Of a stretch of DNA of 32,237 nucleotides, positions 17,349 through 25,949 are shown one piece after another (within the stretch, counting starts at the first letter, position 1; every line of letters starts with the position of its first letter). The notes beneath the pieces were generated by a model, which saw nothing but the letters and a program-made list of their open reading frames with translations, was not told the DNA's origin and made no database searches. This stretch comes from Chryseosolibacter indicum. Lineage in GTDB: Bacteria > Bacteroidota > Bacteroidia > Cytophagales > Cyclobacteriaceae. The DNA lies in assembly GCF_018598585.1 (NCBI RefSeq), contig NZ_JAHESD010000066.1, forward strand, positions 1-32,237. The letters run 5' to 3'. The position numbers and the translations under genes are program-made.

Positions 17349-18287
17349 TTGAAAAAACCGAAAGATTACATTCTGATCTTTGTAAAAGGTTTATTAATGG
17401 GTGCCACAGAAGTTGTGCACGGCGTTTCTGCCAGTACAATAGGACTTATACTTGGGGTTTATCAGCAACTGGTTCAATCCCTAAGCTCGTTCAACTCCGA
17501 AGCTTTTGTTCTCATCAGGAAGAAAAGTTTTACTTCTTTTTGGAACCACATTAATGGCAACTTCCTTGTAACTATTCTCTCGGGGATAATTATAAGCTTA
17601 TTTACAAGTACATTATTGATTAGCAGTATCATTCAAAAGCATTTCATTCCTGCTACATCTTTTCTTTTCGGTATTATTGCTATCTCCGGTTTTCTCCTTT
17701 TCAGGAAGGTTCGTAAGTGGAAGATCCAGGTGGGTTTAAATTTCATTCTTGGTGTTGGCCTAAGCTTTCTACTTACCGTTATACCTCCCGTAAGCTCACC
17801 CAATAGTCTTCTTTCCACCATCATAGGCGGATTTCTAAGTGGTTTTGTTTTTATCATTCCAGGTATTTCAAGTGCATTTATCCTGCTTTTGATTGGGAAA
17901 TATCAGTTGATAGTAATTAGCTTTAACACGTTGGATTTAGAGGTTATTGGAGCATTTGTTTTTGGTGCATTAATAGGATTATGGATGGCATCGAGATTTA
18001 TATCCAAAATTTATATTGATTATCATAATACAACAGTAGCTTTGTTAGCAGGCCTTATGCTAGGCGCATTAAATAAATTATGGCCATGGCGTCAGGTTTT
18101 TGAATATACAACAAATAGCAAAGGAGAACAGATACCAGCTTATGATACAAGTATCCTCCCCTGGCACTACATGAACATAACTGGTAAAGATCCTCAAATT
18201 TTCCAGGCCATATTGATGATTGCGCTTGGTGTTTTTATAGTGGTTTTAATTGAAAAGATTGCTGCAGGACTTAAAACAAAATTGTAA
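17349..18287 (+). CDS. DUF368 membrane protein, undecaprenyl-phosphate translocase family, TTG start
   Basis: The 312-residue polytopic protein has about eight to nine hydrophobic helices. It carries both halves of the DUF368 signature: KGLLMGATEVVHGVSASTIG near the N-terminus and IIPGISSAFILLLIGKY near residue 175. DUF368 proteins (PopT) have been shown to flip undecaprenyl phosphate back across the membrane for reuse in cell-wall and polysaccharide synthesis. The first motif departs from the usual form (GAADVxPGVSGGT): Glu replaces Asp, His replaces Pro and Ala-Ser replaces Gly-Gly. The start is TTG at 17349, because no ATG precedes the first helix. Two bases separate it from aroE. The paralogue's exact substrate is uncertain because of the altered motif. 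Confidence 0.88.
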   Translation: MKKPKDYILIFVKGLLMGATEVVHGVSASTIGLILGVYQQLVQSLSSFNSEAFVLIRKKSFTSFWNHINGNFLVTILSGIIISLFTSTLLISSIIQKHFIPATSFLFGIIAISGFLLFRKVRKWKIQVGLNFILGVGLSFLLTVIPPVSSPNSLLSTIIGGFLSGFVFIIPGISSAFILLLIGKYQLIVISFNTLDLEVIGAFVFGALIGLWMASRFISKIYIDYHNTTVALLAGLMLGALNKLWPWRQVFEYTTNSKGEQIPAYDTSILPWHYMNITGKDPQIFQAILMIALGVFIVVLIEKIAAGLKTKL

Positions 18288-18289
18288 AC

Positions 18290-19033
18290 ATGGAAAAAGT
18301 ATTTGGGCTGATCGGACAGACGGTTAGTCATTCATTTTCAAAAGCATACTTCGATGAAAAGTTCTTTCGTGAAGGGTTGCGTGATTATCATTACGAACTC
18401 TTCCCGCTAAATAATATAAAAGAAATTGAAACGCTGATAAAAGAAACAAAAGGCCTTACAGGGCTAAATGTTACACTGCCGTATAAAGAACAAGTAATCC
18501 AATTCTTGGACGAAGTTGATCCTGTAGCAAAGAAGATTGGTGCTGTAAATGTTATAAAATTTAAAGACGGAAAGAGAAAAGGTTTCAATACTGATTCAGA
18601 TGCGTTTTATGAAACGCTTGAAAAGTGGCTCCCTAAAGAAAAAACGTTTAAGGGACTCGTTTTAGGATCAGGAGGATCTTCGAAAGCTGTACAGGAAGCC
18701 TTAAAGAAATTAAAGATTGAATACAAGATAGTATCACGCGAGAAATCTACAGGCAATATTACTTATCAAGATCTTGAAAAAAATCCTAAGATTATCGCTG
18801 AGTCTCTTCTTCTTATCAATACCACGCCTCTCGGCATGCATCCTAATACGGATACAATGCCTCCAATCACCTATGATATGATAGGCGCTGATCATTACGT
18901 ATATGATCTTATCTATAACCCTGCGAGAACTCTTTTCTTACAAAAAGCAGAAATGCGAGGTGCATTAATTAAAAACGGTCTTGAGATGTTGCACGTTCAG
19001 GCTGAGAAATCATGGAATATTTGGAATAATTAA
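18290..19033 (+). CDS. aroE: Shikimate dehydrogenase
   Basis: The 247-residue protein is a compact AroE. The shikimate-binding residues are in SHSFSK (Ser15 and Ser17) and NVTLPYKE (60-67, with catalytic Lys66). FNTDSDAF supplies Asp102, the NADP-binding turn is GSGGSS (126-131), and NTTPLGMHP is also conserved. It reduces 3-dehydroshikimate to shikimate in the aromatic amino-acid pathway in the cytoplasm. It lacks the longer C-terminal part of some homologues but nothing essential is missing. It begins two bases after the DUF368 gene, so it is probably the last gene of that operon. Its stop codon lies inside a perfect 12-bp hairpin. Confidence 0.95.
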   Translation: MEKVFGLIGQTVSHSFSKAYFDEKFFREGLRDYHYELFPLNNIKEIETLIKETKGLTGLNVTLPYKEQVIQFLDEVDPVAKKIGAVNVIKFKDGKRKGFNTDSDAFYETLEKWLPKEKTFKGLVLGSGGSSKAVQEALKKLKIEYKIVSREKSTGNITYQDLEKNPKIIAESLLLINTTPLGMHPNTDTMPPITYDMIGADHYVYDLIYNPARTLFLQKAEMRGALIKNGLEMLHVQAEKSWNIWNN

Positions 19034-19050
19034 GGCTGCTTAATTATTCC
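19023..19050 (+). terminator. Perfect 12-bp hairpin over the aroE stop codon
   Basis: GGAATAATTAAG (19023-19034) and CTTAATTATTCC (19039-19050) pair without mismatch around the loop GCTG. The left arm contains the last codons and stop (19031-19033) of aroE. The stem is AT-rich and no T-run follows directly, so it may end the transcript inefficiently or stabilise the 3' end of the mRNA. Confidence 0.5.
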
Positions 19051-19155
19051 GAATACTTTCATCTTAATTTTTTAATTTCATCGCTAACTATTCTTGTTGA
19101 CATAACGTTGTCAGCTCGGGGCTTTTTATTAGCACCGGCCAGACAAATACTTCGT

Positions 19156-21180
19156 ATGGATTTCAAACTAACTAGCGATTACGTACCGACAGGCGATCAG
19201 CCGCAGGCAATAAAACAACTTATAAAAGGTCTTGATGAAGGTGAAGCTCATCAAACATTACTTGGGGTAACAGGTTCGGGAAAAACATTTACTATTGCTA
19301 ATGTTATAGCCCAAAGCAATCGTCCAACGCTTGTTCTAAGTCATAATAAAACACTTGCAGCACAGCTATACGGGGAGTTCAAAAACTTCTTTCCTGAAAA
19401 TGCAGTTGAGTATTTTATATCTTATTACGATTACTATCAGCCTGAGGCTTTCATTCCCTCATCCAATATTTACATTGAAAAAGATCTTTCTATTAATGAA
19501 GAGATCGAGAAACTTAGATTAAGTGCTACATCCTCCCTCCTTACCGGGAGAAGAGATGTAATAGTTGTAGCTTCAGTATCGTGTATTTATGGTATTGGTA
19601 ATCCTGATGAGTTTGGAAAGAACGTAATCAAACTTAAAGTAGGCGAAGTAATTGCGCGTAACCGCCTGCTCTTTGCCCTGGTCGACATTCTTTATAACAG
19701 GACAGAAGCAGAGTTTAAGAGAGGTACTTTCCGTGTTAAAGGTGATACGGTAGATGTATTTCTCGCTTACGCGGATTACGCCATACGGATTTATTTCTGG
19801 GGCGATGAAATTGAATCTATTCAAAGGATAGATCCGCAGTCAGGGAAAAAGATCTCTGATGAAAAAGTTGTAACTATATTTCCTGCCAACCTTTTTGTTA
19901 CAGGAAAAGATTCACTTCAGGTAGCCATGAAAGAGATTCAACATGACATGGTAACTCAGGTGTCGATGTTTGAATCCGAGATCCGTCACCTCGAAGCAAA
20001 GCGATTGAAAGAGCGTACTGAATTCGACCTGGAAATGATGCGCGAGCTCGGCTACTGCTCCGGCATTGAAAATTACTCGAGATACTTTGATAGAAGAAAG
20101 CCAGGAGCAAGACCTTTCTGCCTTATCGATTATTTCCCTGATGACTTTCTTATGGTTATTGATGAAAGTCATGTTACCATTCCGCAGATAAGGGCAATGT
20201 GGGGTGGCGACCGATCAAGAAAGGTGAATCTTGTCGACTTTGGTTTTCGCTTGCCTTCTGCTTTAGATAACAGACCACTTACCTTCAATGAATTTGAGGC
20301 AATGATAAATCAAGCAATATATGTAAGTGCTACGCCAGGTGAATACGAACTTCGAAAATCAGAAGGTGTGGTGGTAGAGCAGTTAATTCGCCCTACAGGC
20401 TTGCTTGATCCTGAAATAGACGTGAGGCCGAGCCGTAACCAGATTGACGACTTGCTCGAAGAAATTGATGAACGTGTAAAAAAGAAAGAACGTGTGCTTG
20501 TTACTACACTCACAAAACGAATGGCGGAAGAACTCACAAAGTTTATGGAAAGGGCGGGTATCAAATGTCGTTACATACATTCTGAAGTTGACACTTTAGA
20601 ACGTGTTGAAATTCTAAGGCAACTTAGACTAGGGGTGTATGATGTACTTGTCGGTGTAAACCTTCTTCGCGAAGGCTTAGATCTCCCTGAAGTTTCGTTG
20701 GTGGCGATTCTGGATGCAGATAAAGAGGGCTTCCTCAGGAATCAGCGATCGCTGGTTCAAACAATTGGTCGGGCTGCAAGAAACGCCAATGGTCGCGTTA
20801 TTATGTATGCAGACACCATAACAGATTCTATGCGCGAAGCAATTGATGAGACCAACAGAAGGAGGAGCATACAGGCAGAGTATAACAAGAAACACGGCAT
20901 CACTCCTAAGACGGTAATCAAATCGAAAGAGTCAATCCTTAACCAGACAAAGGTTGCCGACAAGAAGAAGTCTACCGTTAACTACTACATAGAGAGCGAA
21001 GAGACATCACTTGCCGCAGATCCTGTTGTGGCATATCTAAGCAAAGATGAGCTAACCAAGATGGCAGAGCGAACACGCAAGGCCATGGAAAAAGCAGCAA
21101 AAGAACTAGAGTTTATGGAAGCCGCAAAGCTTAGGGACGAATACCTCGCCATTCAGAAGATGATAGAGGAACGTAAGTAA
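19156..21180 (+). CDS. uvrB: UvrABC excinuclease subunit B
   Basis: The start was placed at ATG 19156, giving 674 residues beginning MDFKLTSDYVPTGDQPQAI. This agrees with the usual UvrB length; an upstream TTG at 19108 would add 16 residues unlike the family. Motifs include Walker A GVTGSGKT (37-44), the damage-wedging beta-hairpin region YYDYYQPEAFIPSSNIYIE, the DESHV helicase box, YVSATPGEYE, the motif VI region IGRAARNANG, and a C-terminal UVR domain (EFMEAAKLRDEYLAIQKM) for UvrC contact. UvrB verifies DNA damage handed over by UvrA and recruits UvrC in nucleotide excision repair. It follows aroE after 122 bases; TACTTTCA just after the hairpin may be part of a promoter. Confidence 0.97.
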   Translation: MDFKLTSDYVPTGDQPQAIKQLIKGLDEGEAHQTLLGVTGSGKTFTIANVIAQSNRPTLVLSHNKTLAAQLYGEFKNFFPENAVEYFISYYDYYQPEAFIPSSNIYIEKDLSINEEIEKLRLSATSSLLTGRRDVIVVASVSCIYGIGNPDEFGKNVIKLKVGEVIARNRLLFALVDILYNRTEAEFKRGTFRVKGDTVDVFLAYADYAIRIYFWGDEIESIQRIDPQSGKKISDEKVVTIFPANLFVTGKDSLQVAMKEIQHDMVTQVSMFESEIRHLEAKRLKERTEFDLEMMRELGYCSGIENYSRYFDRRKPGARPFCLIDYFPDDFLMVIDESHVTIPQIRAMWGGDRSRKVNLVDFGFRLPSALDNRPLTFNEFEAMINQAIYVSATPGEYELRKSEGVVVEQLIRPTGLLDPEIDVRPSRNQIDDLLEEIDERVKKKERVLVTTLTKRMAEELTKFMERAGIKCRYIHSEVDTLERVEILRQLRLGVYDVLVGVNLLREGLDLPEVSLVAILDADKEGFLRNQRSLVQTIGRAARNANGRVIMYADTITDSMREAIDETNRRRSIQAEYNKKHGITPKTVIKSKESILNQTKVADKKKSTVNYYIESEETSLAADPVVAYLSKDELTKMAERTRKAMEKAAKELEFMEAAKLRDEYLAIQKMIEERK

Positions 21181-21356
21181 GGTTGTCGCAAAGGCCTAAT
21201 GCTCTGAATAGAAAGCAATCGCAGAATCAAGACTTGACAGAAGTTCAGCCTCGCAATACTTTTCTCGCACTTTTAAGACGGCAAGTTTTCACAGATCATA
21301 TTTTTAGACTCCTTGGCATTATATTCGTGCTCTTAACCTTATGCCCTGGAGTACTA

Positions 21357-21785
21357 ATGAAATATCTAATATTGATTTCGTCTTTCTGCTTCTCTTACAA
21401 CTGTATAGCACAATCGGCTAAAGACTTTATCATTGGTACCCAGCTCGATCTCATTAAATCCGACTACGATGTTTATTTTTCCAAAGCGCAGGCCGGTCTT
21501 GAGGTCAACTATTTTATTACGGAACAATACACTGCTACTGCAGGCTTAGAAATCTGGACAGACGATGAAACCAGTGCTGTTGTTGGTATGCGATGGTATC
21601 CTATCGTTGATGGCTTTATCCGTCTTCGTGGATTGATAGGTGCGAACGATGTTTCTATTGGAGGTGGCTGGGCTAAACCCTTTAGTGAAACCTGGAGAGT
21701 TGAAGCAATAACAGATTTCTACTTCGAAGGTAACTTCTCTATTCGTGTTGGGCTTGCTTATCTGTTCCGGAAGAAAAAATATTAA
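21357..21785 (+). CDS. Small secreted or outer-membrane beta-barrel-like protein, unknown function
   Basis: The likely start is ATG 21357, which places a signal peptide directly at the N-terminus (MKYLILISSFCFSYNCIAQ, cleavage after about residue 19). The frame stays open back to a TTG at 21183, but the added 58 residues look unlike a secreted protein. The 142-residue product has alternating hydrophobic strands (KDFIIGTQLDLIK, AGLEVNYFITEQYTATAGLEIW, GMRWYPIVDGFIRLRGLIG, FSIRVGLAYLF) typical of a small beta barrel. It ends in basic KKKY rather than Phe. No family was recognised. A weak promoter-like pair (TTG at 21234, TACTTTTC at 21257-21264, 20-base spacer) lies upstream. Its stop overlaps the sodA terminator stem. 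Confidence 0.65.
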   Translation: MKYLILISSFCFSYNCIAQSAKDFIIGTQLDLIKSDYDVYFSKAQAGLEVNYFITEQYTATAGLEIWTDDETSAVVGMRWYPIVDGFIRLRGLIGANDVSIGGGWAKPFSETWRVEAITDFYFEGNFSIRVGLAYLFRKKKY

Positions 21786-21806
21786 GGCTCCTGCACAGAG
21801 CCTTAA
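21774..21806 (-). terminator. Terminator of sodA, overlapping the end of the convergent gene
   Basis: TTAAGGCTC (21782-21790) and GAGCCTTAA (21798-21806) form a perfect 9-bp stem with a 7-base loop. On the minus strand the stem is followed by TATTTTTTC (complement of about 21774-21782). It lies 23 bases past the sodA stop. On the plus strand no T-run follows, so it works best for sodA, though the stem also covers the stop of the plus-strand gene. Confidence 0.8.
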
Positions 21807-21828
21807 TACCCTAAATCTTCATATATAA

Positions 21829-22440
21829 TTATTTCTTCACTACAGAATATCTTCTGCTTACTTCATTCCAGTTTACAACATTCCAGAATGAGGTGATATA
21901 ATCTGGTCTTCTGTTTTGGTAGTTTAAATAATAGGCATGTTCCCATACGTCAAGACCAAGAATAGGAGTACCTTTTACTTCGGCAACATCCATTAAAGGA
22001 TTATCCTGGTTAGCCGTTGAAGTTATTTGTAATTTTCCTGAAGCATCAACAACAAGCCAAGCCCAGCCAGAACCGAAACGACCTGTAGCTGCTGCTGCAA
22101 ATTTTGTTTTAAAGTCGTCAAAAGTTCCGAAAGTAGCATTAATATCATCCGCTAAAGCGCCTGTAGGGACACCACCTGCATTAGGCCCCATAATAGTCCA
22201 GAAAAGACAATGGTTATAATGCCCGCCACCGTTATTTCTAACAGCTACCGGATACTTGGAAATGTTTTTACAAATATCTTCAATGCTTAGTTTTTCAGCA
22301 TCTGATCCGGCTATTGCATTGTTAAGGTTGGTAACATATGTGTTATGATGTTTCCCATGATGAATCTCCATGGTTCTAGCATCGATGTGAGGTTCGAGCG
22401 CGTTTGATGCATAAGGTAATGCGGGAAGTGTAAATGCCAT
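21829..22440 (-). CDS. sodA: Superoxide dismutase, Mn type
   Basis: The 203-residue protein is a standard Fe/Mn SOD without a signal peptide, so it acts in the cytoplasm. Metal ligands are His27 (EIHHGKHH), His77 (GGGHYNH), Asp164 and His168 (DVWEHAYY). The Gly-rich GGGHYNH and Gln145 in TANQDNP are the pattern of Mn-dependent enzymes; iron enzymes usually place the glutamine in the first motif. A cambialistic enzyme cannot be excluded. It converts superoxide to hydrogen peroxide and oxygen. It has its own promoter and terminator and is separated from tadA by 122 bases. Confidence 0.96.
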   Translation of the reverse strand: MAFTLPALPYASNALEPHIDARTMEIHHGKHHNTYVTNLNNAIAGSDAEKLSIEDICKNISKYPVAVRNNGGGHYNHCLFWTIMGPNAGGVPTGALADDINATFGTFDDFKTKFAAAATGRFGSGWAWLVVDASGKLQITSTANQDNPLMDVAEVKGTPILGLDVWEHAYYLNYQNRRPDYITSFWNVVNWNEVSRRYSVVKK

Positions 22441-22484
22441 ACTAAACTTTAGTTTATTGGTTTAACAAAATGTTTTAAAGCTGC

Positions 22485-22492
22485 CAAATATA
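22485..22492 (-). promoter_or_regulatory. sodA promoter, -7 box
   Basis: On the minus strand the sequence TATATTTG (complement of 22485-22492) fits the Bacteroidota -7 consensus TAnnTTTG exactly. It lies about 45 bases upstream of the sodA ATG. A TTTTC tract at 22511-22515 (complement) stands where the -33 element belongs but matches TTTG poorly. Confidence 0.6.
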
Positions 22493-22562
22493 CAACTGTA
22501 AGAATGATCAGAAAATTCTCAGTCCCGCTGTTTTTTGAGGCAAACAGGCGCAATTTTCCCCA

Positions 22563-23006
22563 CTATAATCGCAATTTCTTAAAAAATTCATCTATTAGAA
22601 GCTTTGCCTCATCTGCTTTTACTCCCTTTACAACTTCCGTTTTTGGATGAAGAAGAGGCGAAGACACCAGCGAATAGCCCCTTTGAACATCAGAAGCCCC
22701 AAATACCAGCCGCTCTAGTTGTACCCAATGCAATGCCCCCGCACACATAACACATGGCTCTAATGTAACATACAGTATACATTCATTTAAGTATTTTGAA
22801 CCCAAGTAGTTTTCGGCAGCAGTTACAGCCAGCATTTCTGCATGTGCCGTTGCATCCGTTAACACCTCTGTTTGGTTATGCGCCCTGGCTATTATCTTGT
22901 TCTTGCAAACTACTACTGCTCCCACCGGAATTTCATTGGTGTCAAAAGCTTTTTTTGCTTCTTTAAGCGCTTCACGCATAAAGTACTCATGAGAAAATAT
23001 TTCCAT
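22563..23006 (-). CDS. tadA: tRNA-specific adenosine deaminase (TadA) / nucleoside deaminase
   Basis: The 147-residue zinc deaminase has HAE (55-57) with catalytic Glu57 and PCVMC (84-88), which together provide His and two Cys zinc ligands. EIPVGAVVV and HNQTEVLTDATAHAE match TadA closely. TadA changes adenosine 34 of tRNA-Arg(ACG) to inosine in the cytoplasm so that one tRNA reads three Arg codons. Guanine deaminase-like relatives share the fold, but length and motifs favour TadA. It follows the secreted-protein gene by 18 bases on the same strand and is probably co-transcribed with it. Confidence 0.9.
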   Translation of the reverse strand: MEIFSHEYFMREALKEAKKAFDTNEIPVGAVVVCKNKIIARAHNQTEVLTDATAHAEMLAVTAAENYLGSKYLNECILYVTLEPCVMCAGALHWVQLERLVFGASDVQRGYSLVSSPLLHPKTEVVKGVKADEAKLLIDEFFKKLRL

Positions 23007-23024
23007 TATATGTTACTGAAGCAA

Positions 23025-23579
23025 TTAATCTATTTTAATTGAATTCATCATAGCCTTGGCAGTCTCCCGCCATTCCTCTTGTGCGCGCTGAGGGCAATTG
23101 AACGAAAATACAAGTGTTCTTCGTGGTTCAATAAGGTATTGAATGTAGCTATACTTTAAAACTGCGTCTCTCAATCCCTCCTGTGCTCTGTTTCCGTTTA
23201 CGCGTGATGTAAATTCAAAGTAGATATATTTTCTGCCTTTCACCTCCTTAGTTCCCTCTCCTATCATATCAACGCGATCGAACATATTTACCACGCTGGA
23301 TTTAAAAAATTGCTTGGCTACATCAAGGTTGGCATCAGGCCACTGCGTAGCTGATATGTTTACACTAAAATCAACGGATCTTTCCTGGTTGGTATAAGCC
23401 GCCAAAGGGGCCCTTACAGACGGGTAGCGCTCTGTAAAATCCATATTATCCATTGGGCGCCAGTCTTTTGGCAAAGAAACAGTAATACCTGTTGCCACCT
23501 TGGTTTTTACCAGTTTGGGCTTATCAAATGCAAAAAAGCAGCATGCAATCAAAAGAAAAAGACGAATACTCATTATCAA
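23025..23579 (-). CDS. Secreted protein of unknown function
   Basis: The 184-residue protein begins with a short hydrophobic segment (about 3-17, SIRLFLLIACCFFAF), probably a signal peptide or membrane anchor. The second ATG, at 23573, is an equally good start. The mature part (GITVSLPKDWRPM, FDRVDMIGEG, RKYIYFEFTSR, RRTLVFSFNCP, EEWRETAKAMMNSI) resembles the PsbP/DcrB-like fold, where a sequence of this layout ends with a helix like AKAMMNSIKI. That similarity is by eye only. No catalytic motif was seen. It precedes tadA by 18 bases and diverges from aspS; a near-consensus -7 box (ATACTTTG, minus strand, near 23607-23614) lies upstream. Confidence 0.7.
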   Translation of the reverse strand: MIMSIRLFLLIACCFFAFDKPKLVKTKVATGITVSLPKDWRPMDNMDFTERYPSVRAPLAAYTNQERSVDFSVNISATQWPDANLDVAKQFFKSSVVNMFDRVDMIGEGTKEVKGRKYIYFEFTSRVNGNRAQEGLRDAVLKYSYIQYLIEPRRTLVFSFNCPQRAQEEWRETAKAMMNSIKID

Positions 23580-23726
23580 TTTATTTATACATATAACGTC
23601 AACAACAAAGTATTATTAACTTCGCACCCGCCTGAGGAAAAGGTTCTCAAGTGAGCTTTATCCTGACTAAAGGCTACAGAAAAAGAAACAACAAATCTGC
23701 AGCCCGGCAAAAATAACAATTCTGCT

Positions 23727-25475
23727 ATGTTAAGAACTCATACTTGCGGTGAACTAAGAATTTCTGACGTTAATAAACAAACAACACTTTCCGGGTGGGT
23801 ACAACGCCTTAGAGATAAAGGAAGTGTTCTGTGGATAGACCTTCGCGATCGCTATGGAATTACCCAGCTTATTTTTGAAGAAGGTAAAACAGAGGCGGCA
23901 CTCCTTGCTTCTGCCCGTTCGCTGGGAAGAGAATACGTAATCCAGGTAGAAGGAACTGTTGTTGAACGCCTTTCTAAAAACGATAAGATTGCTACCGGAG
24001 ATATTGAAGTTAAGGTTACTAAACTTAATATTCTTAATGCAGCCAAGCTACCCCCTTTCACCATCGAAGATGATACCGATGGCGGCGATGAACTTCGCAT
24101 GAAGTACCGCTACCTGGACTTACGCAGAAATCCGGTAAGGGAAAGCCTGCAGCTACGTCACAAGATGGCACAGCAAACACGTGCTTACCTCGACAGTCAG
24201 AATTTTATTGAAGTTGAAACACCTGTGTTGATAAAATCAACGCCTGAAGGAGCAAGAGATTTTGTTGTGCCATCGAGAATTCACCATGGAGAGTTTTATG
24301 CTCTTCCTCAATCCCCTCAAACCTTTAAACAGTTACTGATGGTATCGGGCTTCGACCGCTATTATCAGATTGTGAAATGTTTTCGCGATGAAGATTTAAG
24401 AGCTGACCGCCAGCCTGAGTTCACGCAGATAGACTGTGAGATGGCTTTCATTACCCAGGAAGATATTCTTAACACCTTCGAAGGATTGATTCGTCATTTA
24501 TTCAAGAACGTAAAAGGAATTGATATTCCTTCAGTTCCCAGAATGAAGTATGATGAGGCTATGCGACTCTACGGTTCTGACAAACCCGATACACGCTTCG
24601 AGATGAAGTTTGTTGAAATAACAGAACTTACCAAAGGCAAGAACTTCCCCGTGTTTGAAAGTGCCGAACTGGTTGTTGGTATTAGTGCGAAAGGTTGTTC
24701 AGAGTATACCAGAAAACAAATAGACGAACTTACAGAATTTGTAAAACGCCCTCAGATAGGTGCGAAAGGATTGGTTTATGTTCAATACAGAACAGATGGC
24801 TCAATTAAATCATCCGTAGATAAATTCTATTCTCAAGATGATTTGAAAGTATGGGCAGAGAGATTTAATGCGCAGCCTGGTGATCTTATTCTATTACTTG
24901 CCGGTGAGAAAAATGCAACACGCAAACAACTGAATGAACTGCGTTTGCTGATGGGAGAAAGATTAGGCCTCAGAGACAAAAACAAGTTCTCCGCTTTATG
25001 GGTGTTAGACTTCCCGCTCCTTGAGTGGAATGAAGAAACCAAGCGCTACCATGCCATGCACCATCCTTTTACATCGCCGAAACCGGAAGACATCCATCTG
25101 TTGGATACAAAACCTGGTGAAGTAAGAGCAAATGCTTACGACATGGTTATTAACGGAACTGAAGTAGGCGGTGGCTCTATCCGTATCCACGACAGGCCAA
25201 CACAGTCTATGATGTTCACGCACCTTGGTTTTACCGAAGAAGAAGCTAAAAAACAGTTTGGCTTCCTGATGGAAGCCTTTGAATACGGAGCCCCTCCCCA
25301 TGGCGGAATTGCATTCGGCTTCGACAGACTTTGCTCAATCTTTGGTGGCGCCGACTCTATCAGAGACTTCATTGCCTTCCCTAAAAACAATGCAGGCCGC
25401 GATGTAATGATCGACTCTCCTTCAACCATATCGCAAGAGCAATTGAACGAACTCGCTTTATTGATAAAGAAATAA
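23727..25475 (+). CDS. aspS: Aspartyl-tRNA synthetase
   Basis: The 582-residue protein is a complete bacterial-type class IIb synthetase. It has an N-terminal OB fold for anticodon binding (about 1-105, [20 protein letters not shown]), the catalytic core with motif 2 [18 protein letters not shown] (from residue 218), the bacterial GAD insertion (about 290-420), and motif 3 in [10 protein letters not shown] (526-535). It charges tRNA-Asp with aspartate in the cytoplasm. Whether it is discriminating or also charges tRNA-Asn cannot be decided by eye. A possible -7 box TAACTTCG lies at 23617-23624, giving a leader of roughly 100 bases with no clear T-box. It ends in a strong terminator. Confidence 0.97.
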   Translation: MLRTHTCGELRISDVNKQTTLSGWVQRLRDKGSVLWIDLRDRYGITQLIFEEGKTEAALLASARSLGREYVIQVEGTVVERLSKNDKIATGDIEVKVTKLNILNAAKLPPFTIEDDTDGGDELRMKYRYLDLRRNPVRESLQLRHKMAQQTRAYLDSQNFIEVETPVLIKSTPEGARDFVVPSRIHHGEFYALPQSPQTFKQLLMVSGFDRYYQIVKCFRDEDLRADRQPEFTQIDCEMAFITQEDILNTFEGLIRHLFKNVKGIDIPSVPRMKYDEAMRLYGSDKPDTRFEMKFVEITELTKGKNFPVFESAELVVGISAKGCSEYTRKQIDELTEFVKRPQIGAKGLVYVQYRTDGSIKSSVDKFYSQDDLKVWAERFNAQPGDLILLLAGEKNATRKQLNELRLLMGERLGLRDKNKFSALWVLDFPLLEWNEETKRYHAMHHPFTSPKPEDIHLLDTKPGEVRANAYDMVINGTEVGGGSIRIHDRPTQSMMFTHLGFTEEEAKKQFGFLMEAFEYGAPPHGGIAFGFDRLCSIFGGADSIRDFIAFPKNNAGRDVMIDSPSTISQEQLNELALLIKK

Positions 25476-25483
25476 TATTCTCA

Positions 25484-25517
25484 AAAAGGTACTATACATC
25501 CATGTATAGTACCTTTT
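25484..25517. terminator. Terminator after aspS, symmetrical 16-bp stem
   Basis: AAAAGGTACTATACAT (25484-25499) and ATGTATAGTACCTTTT (25502-25517) form a perfect 16-bp inverted repeat with only CC between, so the closing pairs must open to make a loop. The A-rich and T-rich ends make it work in either direction. It begins 8 bases after the aspS stop codon. Confidence 0.88.
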
Positions 25518-25949
25518 CATAAAATCATAATACTTCTCCTATCTTCAGTTTTCTTACCCAGGAAAACCGCCCTCATTAATAATCTGCAAGTTTTGTCCTG
25601 CAAGCAAGGCCCTTTCAAAAAAGGCTAAAATCCCTGTAAAGAAAATACTGGGGCTACTTCAAGTGTCCCTACTCCCTGCCAAGTGCCATCAAAGCCGCCT
25701 TCATAGTGATAGGGTGGTGATACGGTATTCCTTCGGATAACATAGGGATAAACGGCCTTTTTTCCCTAAAAACACCGTATTCACCCTATTTTCAGGCTAT
25801 TTCACCATGCAATCCTAATGAAACCGACACTGATGCTACATGGCTGGGCTACTATACCGCAATGTTAAGCTATGGCATAGGTCCAATTAAGGCATAGCCT
25901 TTGAATCGGATTCCTATTAAATTGTAAGCTTATCTATCGTTACATCACC
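25518..25949. other. Non-coding region with several inverted repeats
   Basis: These 432 bases between aspS and the methyltransferase gene hold no convincing open frame. The central part (25709-25789) is a two-part inverted repeat: ATAGGGTG (25709-25716) with CACCCTAT (25782-25789), and ATACGGT (25720-25726) with ACCGTAT (25774-25780). Inside it, TAGGGA (25743-25748) pairs with TCCCTA (25763-25768). Near 25870-25905 two small palindromes share GGCATAG (CTATGGCATAG and AAGGCATAGCCTT). This could be a structured RNA, a dispersed repeat of the REP/MITE kind, or decayed sequence. No transposase or target-site duplication was seen. Confidence 0.55.

Noticed and set aside
19096-19156. Alternative TTG start of uvrB at 19108, and a TTGACA sequence just upstream of it that looks like a sigma-70 -35 box
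   Set aside because: The extra 16 residues do not fit UvrB, and Bacteroidota promoters do not use the TTGACA/TATAAT consensus.
25005-25301. 98-codon open frame antisense to aspS
   Set aside because: It lies wholly within the conserved synthetase gene, its protein has no recognisable features, and it has no plausible start signals.
25709-25789. Inverted repeat considered as a miniature transposable element
   Set aside because: No target-site duplication or terminal motif could be shown, so it is reported only as a structured region.
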